A stretch of 64,000 nt of DNA, from assembly GCF_024714495.1 (NCBI RefSeq), contig NZ_JAMZMJ010000003.1:1-64000 (forward strand). Reading direction: 5' to 3'. Within the stretch, counting starts at the first letter, position 1. The number at the start of each line of letters is the position of its first letter. Positions 1 to 7,749 of the stretch are shown here, one piece after another. A model generated the notes under the pieces. That model was not told the origin of the DNA. It ran no database searches and saw only the letters and a list, made by a program, of their open reading frames with translations. The translations under genes were made by a program, and so were the position numbers. Source of the DNA: Marinoscillum pacificum. Its GTDB lineage: Bacteria > Bacteroidota > Bacteroidia > Cytophagales > Cyclobacteriaceae.

Positions 1-218
1 TCCAAGCCTGTATACTTCAATCAGGATTAAAGTAATCTCTGTAAAGTGCAAATAGGACTTTGTAGTATCATTGTAAACTACATCTAGTATTAAGTAATAA
101 TCTGTCAACTTATTTTAGGATGGGTCCCGTTTATATGATTCTCCATTACGTTTCCACCACTGCCTGAAGCGTTTTTATTGTTTTCGGGAGCGTTTCGGTG
201 ATTGGCTGAGCCGTTTAT

Positions 219-404
219 GCGATTGCCGCTAGAGTTTGATTGTTTGCCGGATGTGGAGTTATGACTTTTATATGTGGTTTTTCAAAACACTTAGGATGGG
301 GAGGAGAATTTGTTTGTTGGAGACAACTCCAACAAAGGCGGAGGTCTCTTAAGGAGGAAGACTTGGTTTGTTGGAGAAACCCGTCCTTTCCTCAGCGTAA
401 GTGT
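219..404 (+). repeat. Imperfect intergenic repeat, copy 1 (with perfect hairpin)
   Basis: Non-coding region left of the MGAWG gene. About 106 bases (219-325) align with 1380-1486, sharing landmarks such as GATTGCCG, CCGGATG, ATGACTTTTA, TTTTTCAAA and GATGGGGAGGAGA. The similarity resumes further on (CAGCGTAAGTG here, CAGCGTCAGTG in copy 2). Between the two blocks this copy carries a perfect hairpin at 313-336 with 10-base arms TTTGTTGGAG and CTCCAACAAA and loop ACAA, which copy 2 lacks. The 67-codon open frame through this region is not credible as a gene. Bases 1-218 show nothing else recognisable. Confidence 0.6.
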
Positions 405-448
405 ACTATAAGAAAGGCTAGTGATTTATACACTAATTTGTAACTCCT

Positions 449-1222
449 TTATTTTTCAAATTCCTTTTCTAAAAGCTCATCTAATTCTCTCCAAAATATT
501 ACAGAATAACCTGTGCACTTCTGTTGAGGACTGCTTCCTGTTTTTATCAGTTCGAAACATTCTTGCTTTGGTTTGTACTTAGCAATAGTCTCTGCTAACA
601 TGAACTGAGTTATCTCATTTTTTATTCTTCTAAATTTTAATTTCGAGATCTTTTTACTGTCAATTTTCTCTTTAGGCAAAAGCCCTTTGCTAACAGGTAA
701 GTCTTCCTCGAACCAATCTAGGAGTTCACAAACACTTGATCTACCCCCTTTATCTTGATGTATTCCGATTACTCTGAATAATGCTTTCTTTTCAAGCTTG
801 TTTTGATAACTAAAGATGTCACCGACATTGAAGGAAGACTCCTCTTTATATTTTTTTTGGAGCTTTTTTTCTTTAGGTTGATCGCTTAGAAGTTGTTCTT
901 TGAGTTTCTCAATAGCGGCTTCTCTCTTCTTTAAGTTTTCAGGATCGTCCTTCCATCTTTCCAAATCGATTTTACTCTCAATAATTTCAAGTGTTTTTAG
1001 TTTTACATGGTCGATAAGCCGTCCTGTTTTCCATTGAGTGTCCGCTAATGCAAACCAGAAAACTGAATTCTCTCCTTTATCATTCAATGAATCTCGATAT
1101 TCTTTCTCAAGTTTTTTGGTAGCTTGTTCAGACTCAAATCCGTCTCCAATTAATTCTTTGAAGTCGTCTCTGATATCACAAGCTAGATCATCTGAATATA
1201 TGGCTGGACCCCAAGCTCCCAT
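449..1222 (-). CDS. MGAWG-motif protein (DUF4259-like), function unknown
   Basis: 257-residue cytoplasmic protein with no signal peptide or membrane segment. The N-terminus begins MGAWG followed by a DD-containing acidic segment (SDDLACDIRDD), as in DUF4259-type proteins. A region near residues 55-70 (FWFALADTQWKTGRL) is also typical of this loosely defined group. Residues 95-130 are lysine- and glutamate-rich and probably coiled-coil. The ATG at 1222 directly encodes the conserved MGAWG start, which fixes the N-terminus. The gene is monocistronic and lies between two copies of an imperfect intergenic repeat. Relatives are often accessory genes, but no biochemical role can be assigned from the sequence. 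Confidence 0.7.
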   Translation of the reverse strand: MGAWGPAIYSDDLACDIRDDFKELIGDGFESEQATKKLEKEYRDSLNDKGENSVFWFALADTQWKTGRLIDHVKLKTLEIIESKIDLERWKDDPENLKKREAAIEKLKEQLLSDQPKEKKLQKKYKEESSFNVGDIFSYQNKLEKKALFRVIGIHQDKGGRSSVCELLDWFEEDLPVSKGLLPKEKIDSKKISKLKFRRIKNEITQFMLAETIAKYKPKQECFELIKTGSSPQQKCTGYSVIFWRELDELLEKEFEK

Positions 1223-1300
1223 TTTTTTAGTTTAAATGAATTACAACGCTCAAAAGACTAACTATTACCCACCTAAAGATAAGCCTTCAGTCTCATACCT

Positions 1301-1349
1301 CTCGTCATCAAAATAAATGACAAACCACCGGTGGTAGTTCATTGACGAG
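1301..1349. repeat. Long imperfect hairpin
   Basis: Outer arms CTCGTCA (1301-1307) and TGACGAG (1343-1349) bracket inner arms that meet in the perfect palindrome CCACCGGTGG (1325-1334). It lies upstream of the MGAWG gene and just before repeat copy 2. There is no T-tract, so it is not an obvious terminator. Confidence 0.5.
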
Positions 1350-1379
1350 CGTTGGTAGATGATTTTCTTCTGGTCGCTT

Positions 1380-1512
1380 GTGATTGCCGAGAGTGTTTTG
1401 GTGTTTCCCGGATGCGGAGAAATGACTTTTACCTAGAGTTTTTCAAACTTCTAAAGATGGGGAGGAGACTTTGTTTGTTGGTGACATCTGTCCTGACCGC
1501 AGCGTCAGTGAA
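1380..1512 (+). repeat. Imperfect intergenic repeat, copy 2
   Basis: This is the second copy of the repeat at 219-404, in direct orientation, so the two copies bracket the MGAWG gene. About 80 percent of the aligned positions match by eye over 106 bases. The hairpin seen in copy 1 is missing: the sequence diverges after TTTGTTGGTGACA. The 66-codon open frame here has no independent support as a gene. Confidence 0.55.
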
Positions 1513-1535
1513 TTTCAATAGAGGCAATGCTCAGA

Positions 1536-2285
1536 TTACCCACCGTTTTTAGGAATTTTATTGAAGTATTCTTTGTAATACTTCCCTGTTAGGTTTAAGA
1601 ATCTTGAAACAATCTCTTGAGCCCTCAGATTTAATATTTTCATTTCTTCCTCATATTTAGACCAAAGTTCTCTAAAGTCTTCGGTCTTTGATGTTGTCCC
1701 ATCAATTCTATGTCCTGAGAACTTAGGAGAAACTCTTAGCTCATGAAGTCTGTCGTCTTGCAAATATCCCCGATGAATAATGGTATTTCGCTTTGGTTTG
1801 ATATCATTAATTAAGCTCTTAAAATCTTTGATTGAGGAAATGAAATCATAATTCTTATATATTTTGTTGTTTAAGAGATGCTTTTCATTCAGGTCTGATT
1901 CTCGAATTCCAAGACGAAGTAAGTTGGATGAAACTACTAGTAGTAAATCATAAATTGTTGAAATTCTGATGTAATAGTTCTGTATAGTATAGTGAAAAAA
2001 GTCAATTCGTTCAAACCCTAGTGTTCTCAAGTATGTATCAGGAGCATCGTTCAATATTTGATTATGAATATTTAGTAACAATTCGCAAGTATCTACTAAA
2101 CGAATAGCGTTACTTTCAACGTCTCCTAAATATTCAAATCTATCATGGTATGTATCAATTCTTTCCAATCCTTTATCCACACCCAATTCGTTGTTAAAAA
2201 AGAAGCTGTAGGAAATGTGAGTTTGTTCGAATAATTCTGTGCTGAATAAATCCATCTCGGCTTTATGGTGGGTAACGACGCGCAT
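1536..2285 (-). CDS. HEPN-like domain protein, function unknown
   Basis: 249-residue, largely helical soluble protein without a signal peptide. The motif RNTIIHRG near residues 165-172 has the R-N-x3-H spacing of HEPN-fold proteins, which include RNases of toxin-antitoxin and defence systems and non-catalytic versions. The long helical stretch before it (residues 60-160) and the amphipathic C-terminal helix fit a HEPN dimer. No nucleotidyltransferase (MNT) or antitoxin partner is adjacent, so a classic HEPN/MNT toxin-antitoxin pair is not supported. The start is ATG at 2285; an in-frame ATG at 2255 is possible. The gene shares orientation with its neighbours but is separated from them by repeat-like spacers. 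Confidence 0.55.
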   Translation of the reverse strand: MRVVTHHKAEMDLFSTELFEQTHISYSFFFNNELGVDKGLERIDTYHDRFEYLGDVESNAIRLVDTCELLLNIHNQILNDAPDTYLRTLGFERIDFFHYTIQNYYIRISTIYDLLLVVSSNLLRLGIRESDLNEKHLLNNKIYKNYDFISSIKDFKSLINDIKPKRNTIIHRGYLQDDRLHELRVSPKFSGHRIDGTTSKTEDFRELWSKYEEEMKILNLRAQEIVSRFLNLTGKYYKEYFNKIPKNGG

Positions 2286-2318
2286 ATTAAAAGTTGCGCT
2301 TTTAACAATTTCTTAATT

Positions 2319-2409
2319 GTCTAACCGTTGTAAAGTAAAAATATAACTTTTGGGCTAAAGTTTAAACGTCACCGCGCAATTGTTTATATGCATTGTTGGC
2401 AATAGTAAT
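2319..2409. repeat. Candidate attC-like cassette junction
   Basis: Spacer between two unrelated leftward genes. It begins with GTCTAAC (2319-2325), which fits the integron inverse-core consensus RYYYAAC. It ends with GTTGGCA (2395-2401), which fits GTTRRRY except at one position. The last 15 bases (2395-2409) are repeated inverted, 14 of 15 matching, at 3166-3180 on the far side of the next gene. No integron integrase is in the window, so this is only a resemblance. Confidence 0.3.
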
Positions 2410-3167
2410 TATTGATAAAATCCAAAATCAATTAGAGGTAAACGAGATTTTATATCCTCTTTTAAGGACTGCTCTGTATACCATCCATTCAAAATTCCAT
2501 GTTCTTTAGGATATATTAAATCCTTAAAGTTATAAACCAAATCAACTAAATCATCGGAATTCTCCATTGGGCAATAAAGTAGATTCTCCTTACCGTCAGC
2601 CCACAATGGGAAAGCTCCATATGTAATTGCAAGCGAATCACAAAAACGTTTTAAAGGTGATTTATCTCTATTTGGGAACTGAACTTGAGTATAAAATTCT
2701 ACTCTATCCTTTATAGGGTAAATTTTATAATAGTTTTTATTTATTTCAATGAGTAAATCTCGGTCTGAGAATTCTGGAAATTCAAAGTCAATGTATCTAC
2801 TATTTAACATTTCATCGAAGGAGCATTCGAATACTAAATTTAATTTAGCTAATTCAGTCTTAATTTCAAGAATCTGGTTTAAATCTATTTTCTCTCCGCA
2901 AAACAATATACCAGAGGATGTCTCTCTTTGATATTTCCCCACATTTATAGAATTCGGTAATACTTCTGATAAAACAATATCTCCAAATAATTGGTAAAAA
3001 TAATCTTCAGAAATTTCAAGACTAGATATTAAATCTATCTCAACTTGATAAAGGCCCTCTAGTCTATGTTTATAATCATACTTTTTTGTTGAAGTCATAT
3101 TGCTCTTATTGTTATTTAAACAAGCCTGAATCAAAATAATGGTGAATATGATGGTGCAGTATCTCAT
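2409..3167 (-). CDS. Predicted lipoprotein, function unknown
   Basis: The protein starts MRYCTIIFTI and has a short hydrophobic signal ending in a plausible lipobox (LIQAC, Cys16), followed by N-rich residues, so it is probably a periplasmic or outer-membrane lipoprotein of 252 residues. The mature part is acidic and has no motif I recognise. The start is placed at ATG 3167; an upstream TTG at 3179 would add only four residues. An inverted repeat (2395-2409 and 3166-3180) brackets the gene exactly, with one arm covering the start codon. This supports its being an inserted cassette. Confidence 0.6.
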   Translation of the reverse strand: MRYCTIIFTIILIQACLNNNKSNMTSTKKYDYKHRLEGLYQVEIDLISSLEISEDYFYQLFGDIVLSEVLPNSINVGKYQRETSSGILFCGEKIDLNQILEIKTELAKLNLVFECSFDEMLNSRYIDFEFPEFSDRDLLIEINKNYYKIYPIKDRVEFYTQVQFPNRDKSPLKRFCDSLAITYGAFPLWADGKENLLYCPMENSDDLVDLVYNFKDLIYPKEHGILNGWYTEQSLKEDIKSRLPLIDFGFYQ

Positions 3168-3276
3168 TATTATTGCCAACTATAATGTAACGTGCACTGT
3201 GCACTTGAATCTACCTTTTTCTAAAATTAGTACCAAACAAAAACCGGTAGATACCAACCAAAATACCATAAACCGG

Positions 3277-3295
3277 GTAGAGGCAAAGCCTCTAC
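3277..3295. repeat. Hairpin immediately after the GH2 gene
   Basis: Perfect 8-base arms GTAGAGGC (3277-3284) and GCCTCTAC (3288-3295) with loop AAA. On the minus strand it follows the stop codon of the GH2 gene, overlapping its last base. There is no T-run after the hairpin, so it may protect the mRNA end rather than act as an intrinsic terminator. Confidence 0.45.
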
Positions 3296-6078
3296 TATAA
3301 AAGTTTCTCCAACTCTTCCTTACTCATCACTTGCTGCGGATCAAAAGCTTCCGACTGCATGTAGTTCACGATTGATCGGTAGAGGTAATTGGCTTCTGGT
3401 TCGTGTAGTAAGTCTTGAAGCTGAGCGGTGCAAATCAATAGTTTGCCAGTGCCTACTTTGAACTCAAAGAGCATTCCTAGCTTGTAATTGCGCTCTAGGT
3501 TGTCAATCACTTGTACCAATGGTCGGTAGTTGGCTGGCGTATCATCCAGGATGATCGAACGGCTGTTTTTGATGATGGAATACCACTGCCAGTTGGTGTG
3601 AAAGTCGGTTGGGAAATCTGCAAAGATCGGATGCTCTGGATCGAGTAGTAATCCTAAAGTACCTGGAGAAACGGGCTTCTTCACCCACTCGCTAATGCCT
3701 TTGAACATGCCATAGTTCCAGAACTCTGGTGGGAAGTGTCCAGCAAAGCTTTTGTCTTCAATGGCTTCCGTTTCAGGAAAGAGCAGCACACTTGCGCCGT
3801 TTGTTAGTTGGTCCATGACCTCTGTACTCAAGCTGTTCGTAACGACCATGTCCTCTACTGGTGGTAAGTCCGCTGCTGGATATACCCAGATCGGGTAGGA
3901 GTTGGAAAAATTCGTTCCTTCTAATAGGATAGTTAAAGTCAGTTTCTGAGCCTGATAAACGGATGCTAAATCAATGGTGATCTCTCCAAGACTGGTTAAT
4001 CCGCCATGGCTGATAGTAGGAGATTCAATCGATCCAGTGAAAAGCGATTGTCCAGCTTCATCATTCAAACTCCAGTTGACGGGTTGCTCAAGGTTTTTAT
4101 TGGAGTAGTTAGCAATTACTAGCTCCGCACTAAATGTCTCCAGGTTTGACCAGGTGTATTTTGGGAACTCTGCGAGCAGCACCACATCGTTGCAGGATTG
4201 CTTCCAAACTTCTGGTGATACCACACCTTTACTGTCCATAAAGGCATCGAGTATACCCACGAGTGCCGTTCCTTGTCCAGGGAAGTCTTGTAAGTCTAGT
4301 AACTGGAATCCAGCCATGCCTTTCGTTCGGATAGCAGCTTCCATTTCGGCTTTGTAGCACAGCGCTGACCAGGCGCCGGAAGCTTGTTGGAATACACTGT
4401 CCAGATCACCCATGCCTTTGGCTTGCAGGCGTTGTTGGAAGACTTCCAGATTCCATGGTTTCAGATTGCCGGTGTATTTCGTGATCTCGTCATAGTTGGG
4501 GTAGATCTGATACTGCCCAATCTCATGACTGACAATCGGCAAATCCATATGCGCCACCGCATAGTTAAAGTTGATTTGAGTGGAAGGTTTTAACGTGTTA
4601 AGTGCTCCACCATGATAGGCATCAGCGAAGGCATGCGTGAGACGAGTATGACCAGTGATCGTATCGCCTTTGTCTGGAATTCTCGCCCCTACAAAGAATT
4701 CGGCATAGTCCTGAGGAGGCAAGTAACCAATGTTGTTATTGGAGCCCATCGTGTAGAGTGGCCGACCGTCGTAAGCTTTAAGGGCTTTCATGTTGGACGC
4801 TACACGCTCATGGCCACCCCAGATTTCATTTCCCGGTGAGAACATGACAAAGGAAGGATGATTGCCATAGGCTTTCAGCAATCCGTACCCTTCATTTCTG
4901 AGCATCTGAGCGGTGGTGTCATTGTCCAGACCACCCCAAAATGGCAATTCTGCTTGCAGGTAGATTCCTTCCTGATCGGCGGCTATGAATGCTGCTTCCG
5001 GTGGACAGTAGGAGTGGAACCGGTAGTGGTTGATGCCATAGCTTTTCGCAATGCGGTACACCCGAGCCCACGATTCGACATCCATCGGCGCAGAGCCAGT
5101 GAGTGGAAATACCGCCGACTCGTGTTTGCCACGGAGGAAAGTGGTGCGTCCATTGATTTGAAACTGCGAGCCGGATACTGTGAAGTCTCGCATACCAAAC
5201 GTTGCAGACTGCTCATCAGAGAATCCTTCACCTTTCAGTACGGCTTTTACCGTGTAGATTGGTTGCTCGTACTCATCCCAAAGTGCAACTTCCTCAAAGT
5301 CATAAGTGAGCGTGATTACTGAGTCCAGTGCCACTTCATAGACTGTGGTTGGCAATTGTGTTGTTTCTCCGTTCAGGTTTAGATGAAGCTGTAGCTCAAT
5401 CGTTGCATTACTGACCTCAAGTTCATTGACCAATCCTAGTTGTACGTTGGCTTGTTGCTGATTAATGTCTGTAAATACCTGTAAATCAGCAATGAATGTC
5501 CGGTCTTTCGCTTCGATGTACATATCACCGAGAATACCGTTCCAGTTGGTTTGCGTGTCATCGGAGTAGATGTGCACATTGCCAAAAGGCGTCAGTTTCA
5601 GGTCGTTATTGATCAAAACCGTGAGGGTATGCACTCCGGGACTCAGTTTCTTGGATAGTTCAAATTGCTGTGGTGATTGCAAGAGCATGGAGGTGCCTAC
5701 CAACTCGCCATCTACCCAGACTTTACTGGGTTTGGTGCGCTCAAAGTACAACTCCAGATGCTTACCAGCGAAGCTCTCAGGAATGGTCACTTCCTTTTGA
5801 TACCACGCCGCACCTGCATAGGTATATTGCCGGTTGAGGTGCATGGTAGTGGTATCGGTATTTAGAAATCCTTTTTCGTTAGAGTCCGTCGTACCCGGTA
5901 GCACAATAGCATCTCCCAGCTTTTGATTGTACCACTGTTCCTGTTCTCCGATCGATCCCGTATCGAGCTGGAATTGCCACGTTCCAGCAAGTAACATACG
6001 CTCTCTTATTGGCTCATCAGTTTTGCTACATCCTAGTACAACAAAGAGTAATGCAATGAATGGTAAAGTAGAGCGCAT
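3295..6078 (-). CDS. Glycoside hydrolase family 2 lipoprotein
   Basis: 927-residue GH2-type exo-glycosidase, exported as a lipoprotein (signal ending VVLGC, Cys17). The order is an N-terminal jelly-roll sugar-binding domain (about 30-190), an Ig-like sandwich (about 190-300), a TIM barrel (about 300-620) and a long C-terminal extension. The likely acid/base is Glu418 in SPGNEIWGG and the nucleophile Glu519 in VSHEIGQY. The segment GFQLLDLQDFPGQGTALVG marks a GH2 branch different from the beta-galactosidase at 20370. Specificity (galactosidase, glucuronidase or other) cannot be read from the sequence. It lies 11 bases downstream of the fucosidase gene on the same strand, so the two are co-transcribed and divergent from the regulator. 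In the xyloglucan setting it could remove a side-chain sugar. Confidence 0.8.
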   Translation of the reverse strand: MRSTLPFIALLFVVLGCSKTDEPIRERMLLAGTWQFQLDTGSIGEQEQWYNQKLGDAIVLPGTTDSNEKGFLNTDTTTMHLNRQYTYAGAAWYQKEVTIPESFAGKHLELYFERTKPSKVWVDGELVGTSMLLQSPQQFELSKKLSPGVHTLTVLINNDLKLTPFGNVHIYSDDTQTNWNGILGDMYIEAKDRTFIADLQVFTDINQQQANVQLGLVNELEVSNATIELQLHLNLNGETTQLPTTVYEVALDSVITLTYDFEEVALWDEYEQPIYTVKAVLKGEGFSDEQSATFGMRDFTVSGSQFQINGRTTFLRGKHESAVFPLTGSAPMDVESWARVYRIAKSYGINHYRFHSYCPPEAAFIAADQEGIYLQAELPFWGGLDNDTTAQMLRNEGYGLLKAYGNHPSFVMFSPGNEIWGGHERVASNMKALKAYDGRPLYTMGSNNNIGYLPPQDYAEFFVGARIPDKGDTITGHTRLTHAFADAYHGGALNTLKPSTQINFNYAVAHMDLPIVSHEIGQYQIYPNYDEITKYTGNLKPWNLEVFQQRLQAKGMGDLDSVFQQASGAWSALCYKAEMEAAIRTKGMAGFQLLDLQDFPGQGTALVGILDAFMDSKGVVSPEVWKQSCNDVVLLAEFPKYTWSNLETFSAELVIANYSNKNLEQPVNWSLNDEAGQSLFTGSIESPTISHGGLTSLGEITIDLASVYQAQKLTLTILLEGTNFSNSYPIWVYPAADLPPVEDMVVTNSLSTEVMDQLTNGASVLLFPETEAIEDKSFAGHFPPEFWNYGMFKGISEWVKKPVSPGTLGLLLDPEHPIFADFPTDFHTNWQWYSIIKNSRSIILDDTPANYRPLVQVIDNLERNYKLGMLFEFKVGTGKLLICTAQLQDLLHEPEANYLYRSIVNYMQSEAFDPQQVMSKEELEKLL

Positions 6079-6089
6079 GCGTTATTCGT

Positions 6090-7580
6090 TTATTCCAAAG
6101 TAATTTTCAATACAACCGCCGTAGTACTTGGCGCCTCGGTAGGAGTTGTGTACGTGAGTCCAGTATCGCCCAACGTCCACTGAATGGTTTCGTTACTGCC
6201 CAGCATCTCCAGAGAAGCGATTTTTTGACCGCTCAGATTCTTTTGGTTGATAGAAGTGATTGTTTGCTCCACCGAATCTCCAGGCCAGCCCATTACGATA
6301 GCATACAGTACATTGCTTTTGGTGGTAAACCGGATGTCATTAGGTGTGTAGGCTTTCCATTCCAGGAAATGGCCGGATTCACCCAGTACCGTCGGTCCTT
6401 CACCATACACGGTCCAGGTGCGGGTGTCATAGATCGCTTCACCAAACTGGTTGAGCCAATCACCGATCTCGAGAAGTGCTGCTTGCTGTTTTTGAGGGAT
6501 CACTCCATTCGCTTTCGGTGAAATGTTGAGCATCATCACGCCATTCTTACTCACAATATCGATCAATACCTGAATGATCTCAGAAGCTGGCTTTACCTCC
6601 AGTGTTTCGGTATAGCTCCAGCTGCCATGGGCAATTGTCTCATCGGTGAGCCAGAAGTAGTCTGTTTTTTCGTCCATACGACCTTTTTCCAGATCCTTTA
6701 AGCTGACCTCTTTTGGTAGCTCTCCATTCTTATGGGTAATTACTACGCCTTTATCATTCGCTGCTGCGTGATTGAGGTAATGGGTCACAAATTGTAATTT
6801 GAGTGAGTCAGGAAGTTTGGACAGTTCACCATCAAAATAGATCAAATCGGGACTGTAGTTGTCAATGACTTCTTTCAGCTTGCCCAACCAATTCTCATAA
6901 AACTGCTCACGTGGAATGTTGCCATACAGGATTCGAATGAGTGAATCCGTAGAAGATGTTGGCATGTCAGGATGGTACGGGAAGTAGGACTTGTCATTGA
7001 GCCAGTTGGCTGAATCGTTCTGATAGATCTGTAAGTTTCTCGCCATGTGGAAAGTGGTCACAAACTTGAGATCTCTGGCTTTGATGGCCTTTTCCAGCTC
7101 ACCTACCAAATCCCGATGTGGTCCCATATCCATTGCATTCCATGGATTGATGTCACTATCCCAGTTGGACCAACCGTCATGGTGCTCTGCCACTACACCA
7201 GAGAATCGGGCACCGGATCGCACAAACAAATCAGCCCACGCATCGGCATTGAAACTGTCTGCTTTAAACATTGGTACAAAATCATGATACCCAAATTCAG
7301 ATGGGTGACCATAGGTCTCCACATGCTGGTTGTAATCATCACTGCCTACAATGTGTAATCCACGCGGATGCCAGTCATTGGCGTAAGCCGGAACAGACAA
7401 TAGTCCCCAGTGATAATAGATGCCAAACTTTGCATTTCTAAACCATTCTGGTGCTTCTTCATACGCCGCAAGGGAGTCCCAGTTTTCAGCATAGACTTTA
7501 AACTTTTTTTCAGTTTTCACTGGTTGACAAGCATAAGTAACCAGAAAGAGTAGGGTTATTGAATAGAATAGAATTCTCAT
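6090..7580 (-). CDS. Alpha-L-fucosidase, GH29
   Basis: 496-residue lipoprotein (MRILFYS start, lipobox VTYAC) that should hydrolyse terminal alpha-L-fucose. The GH29 barrel begins with WFRNAKFGIYYHWG and continues with AEHHDGW. The nucleophile is Asp250 in the strand LIYFDGEL. A C-terminal beta domain follows (about 400-496). The ATG at 7580 is preferred over an upstream start 45 bases earlier because it puts the signal peptide at the N-terminus. Fucose caps galactosyl side chains in many dicot xyloglucans, which fits the GH5, GH31 and GH2 enzymes across the regulator gene. It is the first gene of a two-gene leftward operon, with a 169-base divergent promoter region shared with the regulator. 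Confidence 0.88.
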   Translation of the reverse strand: MRILFYSITLLFLVTYACQPVKTEKKFKVYAENWDSLAAYEEAPEWFRNAKFGIYYHWGLLSVPAYANDWHPRGLHIVGSDDYNQHVETYGHPSEFGYHDFVPMFKADSFNADAWADLFVRSGARFSGVVAEHHDGWSNWDSDINPWNAMDMGPHRDLVGELEKAIKARDLKFVTTFHMARNLQIYQNDSANWLNDKSYFPYHPDMPTSSTDSLIRILYGNIPREQFYENWLGKLKEVIDNYSPDLIYFDGELSKLPDSLKLQFVTHYLNHAAANDKGVVITHKNGELPKEVSLKDLEKGRMDEKTDYFWLTDETIAHGSWSYTETLEVKPASEIIQVLIDIVSKNGVMMLNISPKANGVIPQKQQAALLEIGDWLNQFGEAIYDTRTWTVYGEGPTVLGESGHFLEWKAYTPNDIRFTTKSNVLYAIVMGWPGDSVEQTITSINQKNLSGQKIASLEMLGSNETIQWTLGDTGLTYTTPTEAPSTTAVVLKITLE

Positions 7581-7749
7581 ATCGTATAGGTATAAAAATG
7601 CAAGGTAGGTTGGTAACGAATTCAAAGAGTGGAATCATTGATTCCTATGTGGGTAATGAATGTCATATCTTAAAAATATTTAATTTTTTATCTATTAATT
7701 AGACATAATTAATAATTGAGTGTAAATCACAAGCTTGGATATTGGTGCA

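Noticed and set aside
1352-1552. 66-codon frame in repeat copy 2 (and the 67-codon frame at 240-443 in copy 1) as small genes
   Set aside because: They lie in repeat sequence and their frames do not give similar peptides across the two copies, as real homologous genes would.
4858-5322. 154-codon rightward frame inside the GH2 gene
   Set aside because: It is a shadow of a strongly supported GH2 coding sequence on the opposite strand, with no independent domain or signal.
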